64,000 bases of DNA from Rapana venosa (Eukaryota > Mollusca > Gastropoda > Neogastropoda > Muricidae), in NCBI GenBank assembly GCA_028751875.1, contig CM054138.1:37954927-38018926 (forward strand). Reading direction: 5' to 3'. Shown piece by piece: positions 11,880-22,664 of this stretch. Under the pieces are notes generated by a model, which did not search any database, was not told where the DNA came from, and was given only the letters and a program-made list of their open reading frames with translations. Each line of letters opens with the position of its first letter. The stretch's first letter is position 1. The position numbers were made by a program, and so were the translations under genes.

Positions 11880-13059
11880 AATGTAAATGAATGAAATGTA
11901 GGGTCAAAAAACTTTTTAAGTCTTACCGTAAAACGTTAAAAAATGCAAACAAAAACTTGTACTGTATCACAAGAAGGGAATATAAATACATGCTTGAAAG
12001 GAAAAAGAAAGAGTATAACAAGACTTTATCTGCAGATATGATGTCTTCCATCACTTCTCAAGTTCAGTTTTGGAAGAATATTAAGAAGGCTTCATTTAGA
12101 AAGAGTCAGCCAAATAATAATATATCTGTGGACAGATGGTTGCAGCACTTCAAAACCCTACTAGAGAAAGACTCAGTAGACAACTCCATGAACTCTAATG
12201 GTGAGTATGAAGAAACTGAGGAAGATTTTGATCGTCCCATATCTAAAGATGATATATTATTGACACTTAGAAAACTTAAACATGATAAAGCAGCTGGTCC
12301 TGATCAAATCATTGGATAATTACTAAAAAATGGAGGTGAAAATGTTTTCTGCTAGAATTATTCAACAAAATCTTCATAATGGTCTTCTTCCAGATAACTG
12401 GACTGAATCTAACATTACACAAAAAGGCGATGTCGATAACCCTAATAACTACAGGGGAATCTCTCTTAGTGATATAAGAAGTAAGCTGTACAGTACCATC
12501 ATTAATAATAGGTTACAGGAATGGGTTAAGAGAAACAACATTACAGGTGAACACCAAGCTGATTTTAAGAGAGGGTATTCCATTATAGATCATATGTTTA
12601 CTTGCATTTATCCAGAAACAGTTTGCTCTTAACCGTAAGCTCTATGTAGCATTTATTGACTTTGAAAAGGCATTTGATTCTGTTAATAAAAACTTGTATG
12701 GTCTATTCTCCTGAAAAAATGGTGTGAAGGGTAAATTATTACGTTGTTTAAGAGCCATGTATCAAAATGTCAAAAGCAGAATAAGATGTGGATCTAAGCT
12801 GACGGACATAATATACTGCACCACTGGAGTCCAGCAGGGTGATGTATGTAGCCCTATTTTGTTTTCTGTTTTCATTAATGAGTTAGCATAGAAGTCATTA
12901 ATAAGGGTAAACATGGTGCTACTTTGCCCCAAGATTTCACACAATTGTTTATTCTTCTCCTTGCTGATGATGTCATCCTGCTATCTGAAACTGTTGTAGG
13001 CTTACAACAGCAGCTGGATAGCTTAAGCAGTGCTGCAACAGCACTTGATCTCAAGGTTA
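11880..13059 (+). pseudogene. LINE-A copy 2 linker and reverse transcriptase, first part
   Basis: 11891-12319 reads the basic linker (YMLERKKKEYNKTL, VQFWKNIKKASFRK, VDRWLQHFKTLL) and RT block 0 (LRKLKHDKAAGPDQIIG near 12290). 12330-12632 reads NNYRGISLSDIRSKLYSTII, GEHQADFKRGYSIIDHMFT. Further frames read YVAFIDFEKAFDSVNKN (first catalytic Asp near 12660), TTGVQQGDVCSPILFSVFIN near 12830 and FILLLADDVILLSETVVG (catalytic ADD intact, near 12960). Frame changes occur near 12320, 12630, 12715 and 12890. Confidence 0.88.
13053..13059. repeat. Target-site duplication of the SINE, left copy
   Basis: AAGGTTA, repeated at 13485-13491. Removing the SINE and one copy restores the LINE-A frame D-L-K-V-N-L-N-K-S-N. 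Confidence 0.82.
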
Positions 13060-13164
13060 TTTATTTTATTTATTTATTTATACCACTTTAAGTCACGAGA
13101 TTTCTCTGCGTGAAATTCGGGCTGCTCTCCCCGGGGAGAGCACGTCGCCACAAGAGCAGCGCCA

Positions 13165-13216
<52 letters not shown>

Positions 13217-13484
13217 GCTGCAACTGTATTTCTTTCCCTATCAGAGTGGCTTTTTTCTAAGAATTTGCCAGGACAACTCTCTTGTTGCCGTGGGTTCTTT
13301 TTCGTGCGCTGCATAATTTTCTGTAACACACGGGACCTCGGTTTATCGACTCATCCGAAAGACTAGCGCCCAGACCACCACTCATGGTCTAATGGATGGG
13401 GGAAAAGTTTCGGGCCCAGACGGGATACGAACCCGGACTTTTCGCTTTCTAGACAGGCGCGTTACCTCTAGACCACCGATCCAG
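13060..13484 (-). mobile_element. SINE-3, tRNA-derived, with internal poly(A)
   Basis: On the minus strand it starts at 13484 with a tRNA-like head: A-box GGTGGTCTAGAGGTAACG and B-box GGGTTCGTATCCC. A middle part follows that shares the block CACGGGACCTCGGTTTAT and CTCATCCGAAAGACT (plus-strand reading, 13329-13365) with SINE-1. Then come an internal run of about 46 A (T at 13169-13215 on the plus strand), a GC-rich module with CTCTCCCCGGGGAGAG, and an AAATAAATAAAT tail. It has no coding capacity. The head and tail differ from SINE-1. Confidence 0.88.
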
Positions 13485-13491
13485 AAGGTTA
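13485..13491. repeat. Target-site duplication of the SINE, right copy
   Basis: AAGGTTA, pairing with 13053-13059. Confidence 0.82.
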
Positions 13492-13902
13492 ATCTGAATA
13501 AGAGTAATATTTTTGTATTCAGAAAAGGTGGTTATTTAGCTGCTCATGAAAATGGCTGTACAATGGAAAAGTCATGCCTGTGATTAATGTATATAAATAT
13601 TTAGGATTCTGTTTTTCTACAAAGCTTAATTTCACAACTGCATGTAAAGATCTGGCAAGTCGAGGTAAAAGAAGCTTGTTAATTGTTTTGAAAAAATTAC
13701 GATTATTGAATAATAATGCTTTTGACATGTTCATTAAGATATTCGATGCACAAATACAACCCACTGTGTTATATGGCATGGAAATTTGGGGACTTGATGC
13801 AGCTGTAACACATTGTGAATCAGTACACCTCTTTGCTCTAAAGCAGTTTCTAGGCTTAGATAGACGTACACCTAATGATCTTGTTTACAGTGAAACCAAT
13901 AG
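13492..13902 (+). pseudogene. LINE-A copy 2 RT thumb / post-RT domain
   Basis: Continues the frame broken by the SINE: NLNKSNIFVFRKGGYLAAHE, then after a frame change at about 13565 the frame is open to the gap with INVYKYLGFCFSTKLNF, KIFDAQIQPTVLYGMEIWGL and FALKQFLGLDRRTPNDLVY. These are the conserved post-RT blocks of this LINE family. The start at 13574 is not a biological start; the frame simply opens there. Confidence 0.87.
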
Positions 13903-14402
13903 NNNNNNNNNNNNNNNNNNNNNNNNNNNNNNNNNNNNNNNNNNNNNNNNNNNNNNNNNNNNNNNNNNNNNNNNNNNNNNNNNNNNNNNNNNNNNNNNNN
14001 NNNNNNNNNNNNNNNNNNNNNNNNNNNNNNNNNNNNNNNNNNNNNNNNNNNNNNNNNNNNNNNNNNNNNNNNNNNNNNNNNNNNNNNNNNNNNNNNNNNN
14101 NNNNNNNNNNNNNNNNNNNNNNNNNNNNNNNNNNNNNNNNNNNNNNNNNNNNNNNNNNNNNNNNNNNNNNNNNNNNNNNNNNNNNNNNNNNNNNNNNNNN
14201 NNNNNNNNNNNNNNNNNNNNNNNNNNNNNNNNNNNNNNNNNNNNNNNNNNNNNNNNNNNNNNNNNNNNNNNNNNNNNNNNNNNNNNNNNNNNNNNNNNNN
14301 NNNNNNNNNNNNNNNNNNNNNNNNNNNNNNNNNNNNNNNNNNNNNNNNNNNNNNNNNNNNNNNNNNNNNNNNNNNNNNNNNNNNNNNNNNNNNNNNNNNN
14401 NN
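13903..14402. other. Assembly gap, 500 N
   Basis: Exactly 500 N, the same length as the second gap, so this is a placeholder of fixed size and not a measured distance. Confidence 0.99.
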
Positions 14403-14890
14403 TTTAAACAATGGCAAAAATTCCCAAATTTGATTCAAAACGAAAAAAGAAACGAATATCAAAGCTAAAAAACTAAGCAACAAAAGAAGAAAATTTGCGA
14501 AAAGGATATCAAACGAATGGGTCGGCACCCCTGTACAAAAAACAAGTCCAAATGTGGGTAAGCAAGCCAGGTAAAAGCACATTGTGTGTGTGTGGTTGGG
14601 TTTGTTGTGTTGTGTGTGTGGTTGTGTGGTGGTGTGTGTTGTGTGTGTTGTGTGTGTGTGTGTGAGTGTGGGTGTGTGTTTTGTGTGTATGTGTGTGTGT
14701 GTGTGTGTTTTTTGTGGTGTTTGTGTTGTTGTGTGTTTGTGTATTGTGTGTTTGTGTGTGTATTTGTGTGTGTGTGTGGTGGTTTGTGGTGGAAAGGAAG
14801 GAAGAAGAGGAGAAGACGAGAGAGAGAGAGAGAGAGAGGGGGGGGGAGTTGTGTGCTTTACCTTGATAATTAATAATAATAATAAATAGA
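14403..14890. repeat. Microsatellite cluster: impure (GT)n, (GA)n, G-run, (AAT)n
   Basis: 14403-14582 is unassigned sequence. 14583-14790 is an impure GT array with T interruptions, 14819-14838 is GA, 14839-14847 is G-rich, and 14869-14886 is AAT. Frames open across it only because of the repeat. No gene. Confidence 0.9.
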
Positions 14891-14987
14891 TGGATTTCAT
14901 TCAGCAGTTTCCCATGCTTGGATAGTGCACCAACGATCTCTGGACAACAAACGAACAAAACAAAAAACCCCCACACCACACAATTCT

Positions 14988-15277
14988 TTTTTTTATTCAA
15001 TTCTTTTTTTTCAGTTCCCGTGTGCTTGTGGCATCCACTCCCACCTGCACACAAGGGCCTACTCTTTCAAAAGAGGAACAGGATTTTACGTGTGCACTAG
15101 ATGTTCTGCTTTGCGTTCTCACACGGGACCCTCGGTTTCCCAGTACCATTCGAAGACTTAGGGGGAAAGAGTGAAGTCTCACTGATGGAAAATCCAGGGG
15201 TAATTCCCTTGAACGGGATTCGAACCCGGTTCGTCAGATTACGAGCGCAATGTTCTAACCACTAGGCGACCCGTCCC
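14988..15277 (-). mobile_element. SINE-1 copy
   Basis: The tRNA-like head is at the right end: the complement of TAACCACTAGGCGACCCGTC gives the A-box side, and GAACGGGATTCGAACCCGGT (about 15210-15230) holds the B-box complement. The central block CACGGGACCCTCGGTTTCCC (15122) and the complement of CACAAGGGCCTACTCTTTCA (15048) follow. It has diverged from the 54483 copy by small indels. The left end is T-rich, consistent with an A-rich tail. Confidence 0.85.
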
Positions 15278-15279
15278 CT

Positions 15280-15885
15280 AGAAAAGGAGAGAGGGAGAGA
15301 GAGAATTGAGAGAGAGAGGAGAGAGACAGAAGACTGACAGACAGACAGCCCAGACAGACAACAAAAGAGAGACGCAACAAAAACGAACAAAACAAAAAAC
15401 CCAAGAAAAAAACTGAAAAAACGGTAAAGGCAAAGCAATTCAATTTACAGAGGGAAAAAAAAGCCTCCGCCAAACCCCAAAACTTGGCAAGCCTATGTTC
15501 TCTTTTCCCGTGGACATTTGGCACTCACGCGGTCTCTGTCCTGTTTTGGTCGATGTATTTTGCTTTGTTATGGTGGATTTATTTGTTGTTATTTTTTTGT
15601 TGGTTTGTTTTCCGCCCTTATTTCGTTTTGTTTTTCAATTTGTTACTTGTTTCAATTCCTTTTGCTCTGCGAAATTGTTTTTTTTTTGTTTGGGGTTTCC
15701 CCTGTGATTTGTTGTGTTGTTTTGTACTGAACTTGTATTGTGTCAGGTTTGGTCAGGTTATTTGTATTGTACAAAATTTGCAATTGTTTTACATGTATGC
15801 ATTTGTTATTAGTGTATATGAAATACGTATATTATGTATTTGTATTGTATTGTTTTGTTTGTATTGCATTGCACTATTTTTCTTT
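15280..15885. other. Low-complexity GA-rich then T/G-rich sequence, no gene
   Basis: 15285-15370 is an impure GAGA/CAGA stretch. From 15500 to 15880 the sequence is T- and G-rich with TTTGT and TGTAT runs, giving long frames full of F, L, V, C and W that I regard as composition artefacts. Confidence 0.6.
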
Positions 15886-15887
15886 AA

Positions 15888-16615
15888 ATGCCAATGGTCC
15901 ACATCTTAAATTCAGCAACTGTAGGGCTGTCTACATTCAGTACCCTAATGGAGAATGGCAGGCTGAAGCTATTCCAACGACCTGCATTGAAATTAACTAA
16001 AAAGGCTGAAGTAGAAGCAGCAAATGTCATCAACAGCAGAGTGGACAACAACACCCAAGTCGTCTTCCTGACCGACGCACTCTCTGTACTGCAGTCCTAT
16101 AATGCCGGACAACTGAAGATCTGGAAAAGGCACTGCACAGCCTTAACGCCCTACGCATAGAGCTCCAGTGGATCCCCCCCTTTCTGCGCAATTAAAGGAA
16201 GTGAACATTCAAACAAGATGGTCAAAATGGGGGCAAGAGAGGAGCAAGAGAACAATGGAGATGAAAACCATCATCAAATCTCTCTTCGACCCACCATCAA
16301 AGCAGACCCTTATCCCCAGCTTTCACGACAGGCAAAAGGTGGGTCATTTTCAGACTACGCACAGGGCCACAACAGGCTGAAAAAACACCTCCACAGAAAA
16401 TTGAAAATTGCACCATCTGCTATGTTGCCCCTGTGGAGAAGAAAAACAGGATACGGCCCACAATCCTACAAGACTGCAGGACTCTCCAGACGCTAGGCTG
16501 GAAGTGTGGCCTGAGCCCACCCCTCTGGAGCAGAAAACTGTACGGCACCGTGGATGCCCTGCGGGCAACTGCTGAATTCCTTAGAAGATCTGGCCGTTGC
16601 GCAAAAAAAGAAAGA
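15888..16615 (+). pseudogene. RNase H domain and C-terminal tail of a LINE
   Basis: Frames in series read a LINE-type ribonuclease H: RAVYIQYPNGEWQAEAIPT (15925), NNTQVVFLTDALSVLQSYNA with the conserved TDALSVLQS Asp (near 16080), then AIKGSEHSNKMVKMGA (near 16190). A C-terminal region follows with HNRLKKHLHRKLKIAPSAM and a cysteine/histidine cluster eroded by frame changes (near 16420-16480), ending ALRATAEFLRRSG (16560-16590). The W-I-P-A/S-H motif reads W-I-P-P-F, so the His is lost. At least four frame changes occur. It belongs to a RNase H-bearing LINE (Jockey/I group by inference); no reverse transcriptase lies next to it. Confidence 0.85.
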
Positions 16616-17860
16616 AATCTTACATGCAGTGCCATGTTCCACATCTGTATGACATACATTTTTTTCAGTTTTTCTTACCAGAATATTTATTTCTGAACAA
16701 TCTCACCAAGAAAAAGTGTCTTTTTGCCTTTGCTTTGGAAACATCGAAACTTTTTTGTTCCTCGGATAGAGCTCCGAGATTAAAAAAGAGGTGAGATGCT
16801 TGTGTATGCGGCCGTTTTTACCTACCATTTAAGGAAGCTTCAATCCGGCTTTGTGGATGACCATAAATACAATCTGGACTAGAATACAACCATACAGATT
16901 AGCCCTGATGGACTGGTGAAGGGTCGTACGGGGTAATATTACCACATGAGATTTAAGACTGTCTGAGACAGGGCAACTAGAAAATGTCCTAGAACCTATC
17001 TGACATGACATCTGAGTGAAAAATTCAGTGAATTCTTGATACAGAAAACCCAGTAGATTTATGTGACAGATCTACTATGTCTCAGTGGGTTTATGCTATG
17101 ATTTTGTGATATCCTGTTTTGACAAGAACTTCTATAAAGTGTGTTCATTTGCACTTTCTTGCCTGAGTGACAAATTCGCTGAGCATGTTTCCTGTCAAAG
17201 CTGAAAATTTAGGAAGTTTGTATACTCGACATAATACAAAATTCAGAAAGTATGGGATATGTCTTACTCGAAAATTCTTTAAATCCTTTAATGACATGTT
17301 ATATCAGAAAAAAATCATTGAATCTTTGTGACATAAATATCTGAGTCTCTAGGGTATGTCACGGCGGAAAATTCAGGAAGTCTTGTTGTGACCAAAAAAA
17401 AATCAAATTTTGTGATTTGTTTTTCACTATGACTTTTACTTTCACTTTTGAGGTAAAAGGGGAATGCAATCTTATCAATAACCTCCTTCACTGTCAGTTC
17501 CTCTTGTCGTCTTTTAGCAAGGTCTGCTGAATTTCTATCTTCAGAGGTGCTCTGCTTCCCATTTTCCTTCCCTGACAAAAGAGACCGGGGTCAAATTTTG
17601 GAACAAGTCTTTTGCTCTAGATGTATGCGTCGTCTGTATGGACGAGTTTTTGGAAGCCTCATTAGGTTGTTATGCTGCTTTTGAGTTGACTATTTTTTTT
17701 GAATGTGCCTGTGACTCCATTTATCCGATGTGGCTTCACCATTTGATGTGAGCCTATTTCATCGTTGCTTTTAAACTTTTTCTCTCTCTCTCTCTCCCCT
17801 CTCCCCTTGGGGGTTCACTTGCACACATCTTCAGTGACAGGCTGTGTCAAAGTGCTCTGT
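16616..17860. other. Non-coding stretch
   Basis: No recognisable coding motif on either strand. It holds the degenerate tandem repeat listed separately and a CT-rich patch at about 17781-17805. Confidence 0.55.
16995..17395. repeat. Degenerate tandem repeat, about 35-40 bp period
   Basis: Successive lines share the core GAAAATTCAG-GAAGTCTTTG followed by TGACAT and a TATCAG-like end (for example at 17016, 17200, 17240, 17268, 17306 and 17367). Units are heavily diverged and of uneven length, so this is an old satellite-like array or a chance AT-rich pattern with real periodicity; a dot plot would decide. Confidence 0.5.
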
Positions 17861-17908
17861 GTTTTGGTGACAAATTACGGTGGTTCTAGGGCCCATTACC
17901 TGTAGAAG

Positions 17909-18570
17909 TTGCGAAAATTGCAAGCCCGGGGTCGTGTGGGATTTGCTCCTAGTTCGGACCACCCAAGCGTGACAGCTACCGCCAGAGCTGCCCAGTACCG
18001 ACCCCCAAGTGATGCCACCTCTTCTCCCACTCATCGACCATCTAACTTGGAGCCCGTCTATTTCAGATGTCCTCAGTATGCTGCACCGCAAATGAACGAG
18101 AAATTGGACAGCTTCAAGGGTGAAATGAGTCAGCTGCGTGAGGAACTTAGGGGAGAGAGAGGGGGAGCAGCTGAGGAGTCTGCGGAAGGAGAACGAGGAC
18201 CTGGCAAAGAAGGTGGACGACCTGGAGGGAAGATCACGAAGGAACGGAATGCCCAAACTCGCAGGTGAAACAAGCACGGATTGTGAGGGGGTATTGAAAG
18301 ACTTGATCACTGACCTGCTGGAACAGTCTGAAGACATTCAGTTTGATCGTGTGAACCGCCTCAACTCCAGGCAAGATTCCCCCAGCAAGGCATGCTGTAC
18401 GTTCTTCAAACAGAAGCAAGTCATCCTGAAGGCAAGACAGAAGTTGAGGGGAACAATAAATGAAGACTTTACCGCACGTGTCCGAAATGTCAGAAGACAC
18501 CACATCTCAAGAAGGCACGTGCAGACGGCAAACAGGCTAATTTAGTTTTTGATCATTTGTTTATTGATGG
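17909..18570 (+). pseudogene. L1-like LINE ORF1 (coiled coil plus RRM-type domain)
   Basis: One frame from 17909 has a Pro/Ser/Thr-rich start and then MNEKLDSFKGEMSQLREEL (18091). After a frame change at about 18160 the next frame reads RSLRKENEDLAKKVDDLEG (coiled coil), RSRRN, then FDRVNRLNSRQDSP (18335), FFKQKQVILKARQKLRGT (18405) and DFTARVRNVRRH (18468). A second frame change gives KKARADGKQANLVFDHLF (18510). This order matches the ORF1 protein of L1-type and related LINEs, an RNA-binding chaperone. The usual NNLxxxG block after RSRRN is deleted. It precedes the LINE-A copy 3 endonuclease by about 300 bases and may be its ORF1. Confidence 0.82.
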
Positions 18571-18879
18571 TGGTGATTTCTGTGTTTAGAATAGGGATTC
18601 GGCCGGCCAGTGGTTAATTTTGTGAGGGTGGTTTAAAGTTAGAAAAAAACTGGGGCACACCCACACCTGCTTTGACAAGTTCTATGACTTGCTTTCCTCA
18701 CGCGCCCAGTGTGATGCTAGCTCTGCCTGGTGGACCCAGCGGCAAGTAGCGCTGTTCCTTCCTGGCCAGGTGGCTGGGAATTTGGGAGGGGGATGCACGT
18801 GCTTGTGGCACAGAGAGGGCAACTGATAATTTTTTAAACATAAACATAAATGATAAAAACCGGAAAATCTTCCCTTTTC

Positions 18880-21800
18880 TTTTTTGAGTTGGAATGTTCA
18901 TGGTCTGTTGAACCCAAAAAGTGTGATAAAGAGTTTGTTTCATTCATCCGTTCATTTATTTTGTCTGCTTACTTGAAACGTTTGTTGATTATTTTGAAAA
19001 ATAGTTGTTTTGTTGAGTTTTAAGTTGTTCTTGGTATACCCGCTTTTGAAATTGTCAAATCAAGGAGTTATTTGTCTTATTAAAAAAGTCTCTGTAAATA
19101 TGTAAAAACAAATAAAAAAAAGCCCTTCATTACACGTGTGTTTCTGATCAACGCCTTTATTTGGTACTCTGAAAAATTTATTCTTTGTAAAGTACTTATA
19201 TTCCTCCAGAGGGTGCGCCTATTATTTACATTGTGATATTGATAACGGAAAATTTTTATGTGATTATTTGATTGATTCAGATGACATGTATATGTGTCAT
19301 GGGAGACTTAAATAGCCGAACTTCTAACGCATCTCTTTTTTGCAAGAATTTTTATTTGATGTTGAATTTTCATGTTAGATCGAAATTCTGAGGATGACAA
19401 AATTTTGGAAATATTGTTGCTTAACATGTGCACGGTCCTGGGTCTACACGTTTAAATGACGTTTGTTCTGGGGACTCTGTTGGTCGTTATACTTTTTTTT
19501 CTGACGCTGGTAGTTGTGTGAATTGAATAATTTTTTTGTTTCTTGTAATTTATTGATGTCAAAGTGCACTTAGTTTGTTCAATTGTTGTCTGAAAGAAGC
19601 AGCTGAATGCATGGAGAAGACTTTTAAAAACAATAGTAGTAAAGTTGGTTTGACAAGGAATGTAGTAAACTTAAGAAATATGTCCGTAATTTGTTGCAAA
19701 AATATAGACGTACTCTACAAAGAGAAGACAGACTGTTGTTCCAGACGTGAATATAAGCATCTTTTAGAGCGAAAGAAACGAGAATATAACGAGGCTATGG
19801 TTGATGAGTTCTTTCTGGAACAATATGAGCAAACCTTCTTCTTAAAGTAAGCAGCCTTATAACAATAGATATTGATACTTGGCATCAGCATTTTCAAGAC
19901 AAAAAGATTCTGTAAATAGTTACTTTGATGAAATAACAAGAATGAAATAAGAGATGCTTGTGAAATTTTTAATCTTTCCAATTTCTATAGATAAAATTTC
20001 TTCAACCCCAAAAGAAAATTTAAAAAAATTAAAATGCAGCAGGTTTTGATGGCATTTTTTGGAAAATTTTTTGAAAAAAATTCTTTTTAGATGTATTTGG
20101 GGTTATCATTTCTTTGTGATTTTGTTTAATTTTTTGGTCTAAAACCCCTTATTGAATTTCCATTGTAAAAAAAAAGGAAATTTCTGTGTTCAAAACAATT
20201 CCCAGAGGATATCGTTTGGTAAAAATTCCCCAGTAATATATATAATTAAATTTATAAATCACGGGATTAGAGTTTGGTAAGAAGTTTAATAAATAACAGA
20301 TTGATTGTTTGGATTGATTGATTGAACCCTTTAATGGAAAAGAATTAGGAACAAAAAAGGGCCCTTTTTTCCCAATTCTCCCTAAAAAAAAAAACAAACT
20401 TTGAAGAAATTTTTAAAAAACAAAAAAAACCCAAAAAAAAAAGAAAACGTAAAAACCAAAAAAATGGGGGGAAAACTTCCCTTGAAAAATTTTTAAACCC
20501 AAATTTCAGAAGACTAAATTTGCAAAAAATTATTATAACATTACAAACCCACACCCCACAGACGAATTTCAAGTGGTTTTAAGGGGCAATTTTTAAAAAT
20601 GTCATTTTTCCACTTCTTGATTTTGTACGAAAAATTAGTTAAATGAAAGTTTATCATTCCCTTTTTTGACTATAAAAAGGGTTTTTGTTTGCAATAGAGG
20701 TTTTAATAGGGCCCAATTTGGGGGTTTTAAAAAAAAATTGGAAAATTTTGGTAAATTCCCTGTTTTATGAGATGTATAACAGTGGGGAAAGCTAGAATTG
20801 GTGTGGGGGTTCTTTAAATTGTTTTTTAACGAGGGGGATGTATGCAGCCCTGTTTGTTTTCTTTATTTTTAATGAAATAACTAGAGAAGTTCATGAATAG
20901 GGGAAAAGGATGGGTTTTTTTTTCATGAGATGAAGCCTTAGAATTGTTTATTTTTCTTTTTGTAATGGACTTTTGTTTAATTTTTTAAAAATTTTTAAGT
21001 GGGTTTTTAAAATTTAAATTTAAAATTTTTTTTAAAAAAGGGGTTCAGGGAAAACTTAAACTTAAGGTCAATTTAAAGAGGAATATAATTGTTTTCGGGA
21101 AAAGGGGGTTTTATTTGCGCGGAGAAAGATGGCTTTTTAAAAATATTTGGGGACTGTATTTTCCAACCTTTGGTTTTACTTTGTTGTAAAGCCCCTTGGG
21201 GGTCGGGAAAAGACGGTTTTAAAGGCGAAGATAAATAAATTGACCATTATTTATTTGGCTTATTTATGAAATTGTTTGTAACGTACACCCAAATGCAATT
21301 TTATGGGGTTGAAGTATGGGGACTTGATGCAGCATCTTTTCATAGTGAAAAAGTTCATTTATTTGCCCTTAAGAAAAATAATAATCTTGTTATGGAAAAA
21401 CAAACCCGTTTCCCCATTGAAATTGTTACAGCTGAAAGGGGGTGTATTGATTTTGGTTAAAACTGTTTATTTTGGGGAAAAGATTCCCCTCGTAAAGCTA
21501 ATAAAATGTTATTCTGTTAGATAAAAAGGGGGAAGTCAAAGTTAAAAAAAATTTTTCGAGAAATGATTTTGGTTAGGGTTTTTGGCCAAAGGGGGGTTAA
21601 AAATTCCCCTTTGTCTTACGACTTTTTCGGGGAAACAAATTTGGGTTTGCAGTGGCGGGGATGGCTTACCCCATTAAAAAATTTTGCAGATATAAAAAGT
21701 TGCCCCTGTCAATCCATCACATTTATCCCTTTAATTTAAAAATGAAAAATGGTGGCTTTTGAAAAGAATATTAAAAAAATTTAGATTTCATAACTTTATT

Positions 21801-22626
21801 TTTTCTCTTTGTGTTTAGTTCTTTTGAAGACGAAAAAAAACTTTTTTCTATTAAACTTGTTCACTAATTACGGAATTCAGAGGAAGTTTATACCCCAAAA
21901 AATTTTTCTTACATAACCCAATGTTTTCCAAAAGGGGAAATTCAGGGCCCATTATGTGGGGAAATGAAGTTACTAAAAAAACATTTTGTCTTTTTCTATA
22001 TAAAGCTTTTTGGGATACGGTTTATCCCCTTTTATTGGGGAAAATAAACTATTAAAACCCCAATTTTGCTTTTTTCTATATAAAGCATTTGGACTGGGAA
22101 ACCCCTTTTTAAATTTTAAAAAAATTTTTTGTTTTTGGGGGTAAGGTTTTGAAAATTTGTTTTTTTTAAAGTGAATTTTAAATTGTTTATGATGTGTGTG
22201 CTTTTTTTTTTCCCCCTTGCATTAAATTTTTTTCCCCTCTCTTCTTATTGTTCTTTTTGACTTCATTTGTTTTTTTTTTTAAAAAAATTTTTGGGAAAAC
22301 CCATTTTAATCCGTTTTAATTCAATTTTTATGAAAGTTACTAAAAATCTGTTTTTGGTTTGGTTTTACAAAACATGCTGCCCCTAGGTGGTATTGTGTGT
22401 TTTATAAAAAAAAGTGTATGCTTCATTGTTCGGGTCGATGTTGACTAACTTTTGGGTTTTTCTGTTAGATAAGGACATGTTGTAAAGGGAAAAAGAAAAT
22501 TTTGTATATTTGTGTTATGTTGCCCCCGAGGGATCCCCTTTTTAAACCCTTTTTTTGATGTTTTTTGTGGTATTGTTTTGGGTTTGTTGTTTCAAGATTC
22601 AGCGCTATATAAATTCCATACATTGG

Positions 22627-22664
<38 letters not shown>
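18880..22664 (+). mobile_element. LINE-A copy 3, to a 3' (AGT)n tail
   Basis: Decayed ORF2 of the same family. Endonuclease: FLSWNVHGLLN (18882), LFCLLT-NV (18960), CVMGDLNSRTSN (19295-19330), LLLNMCTVLGL (19412), GRYTFFSDAG (19480-19510). Linker: YKHLLERKKREYNEAM (19750). Reverse transcriptase: GDVCSPVCFL (20830-20860). Post-RT: MQFYGVEVWGLDAASFHSEK (21288) and VHLFALKK. A 3' untranslated part follows and ends in an (AGT)n array at 22628-22664. From about 20000 onward homopolymer noise breaks the frames, so some damage is probably technical. Confidence 0.75.
22628..22664. repeat. (AGT)n microsatellite, 3' end of LINE-A copy 3
   Basis: About 12 AGT units after the sequence CAGCGCTATATAAATTCC. 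A short microsatellite is a usual 3' end for CR1/L2-group LINEs. Confidence 0.85.

Larger units (their letters stand above)
11185..13902 (+). mobile_element. LINE-A copy 2, head-to-tail with copy 1, cut by the gap
   Basis: Begins inside the endonuclease (NGIAMLEECL near 11190) directly after copy 1 ends, in the same orientation. It contains endonuclease (11190-11640), linker (11640-12200), reverse transcriptase (12200-13059, resumed at 13492) and post-RT domain (13570-13900). A SINE (13060-13484) sits in the reverse transcriptase. The post-RT region has YKYLGFCFSTKLNF, QIQPTVLYGMEIWGLD and LKQFLGLDRRTPND. The end of the element is lost in the 500-N gap. Confidence 0.88.

Noticed and set aside
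13875..14468. Long open frames across 13.9-14.4 kb and 38.4-38.9 kb
   Set aside because: They consist of X residues from the 500-N gaps.
14509..15054. His/Thr-rich protein on the minus strand (and Cys/Val-rich ones on the plus strand)
   Set aside because: Translation of the GT/GA microsatellite cluster.
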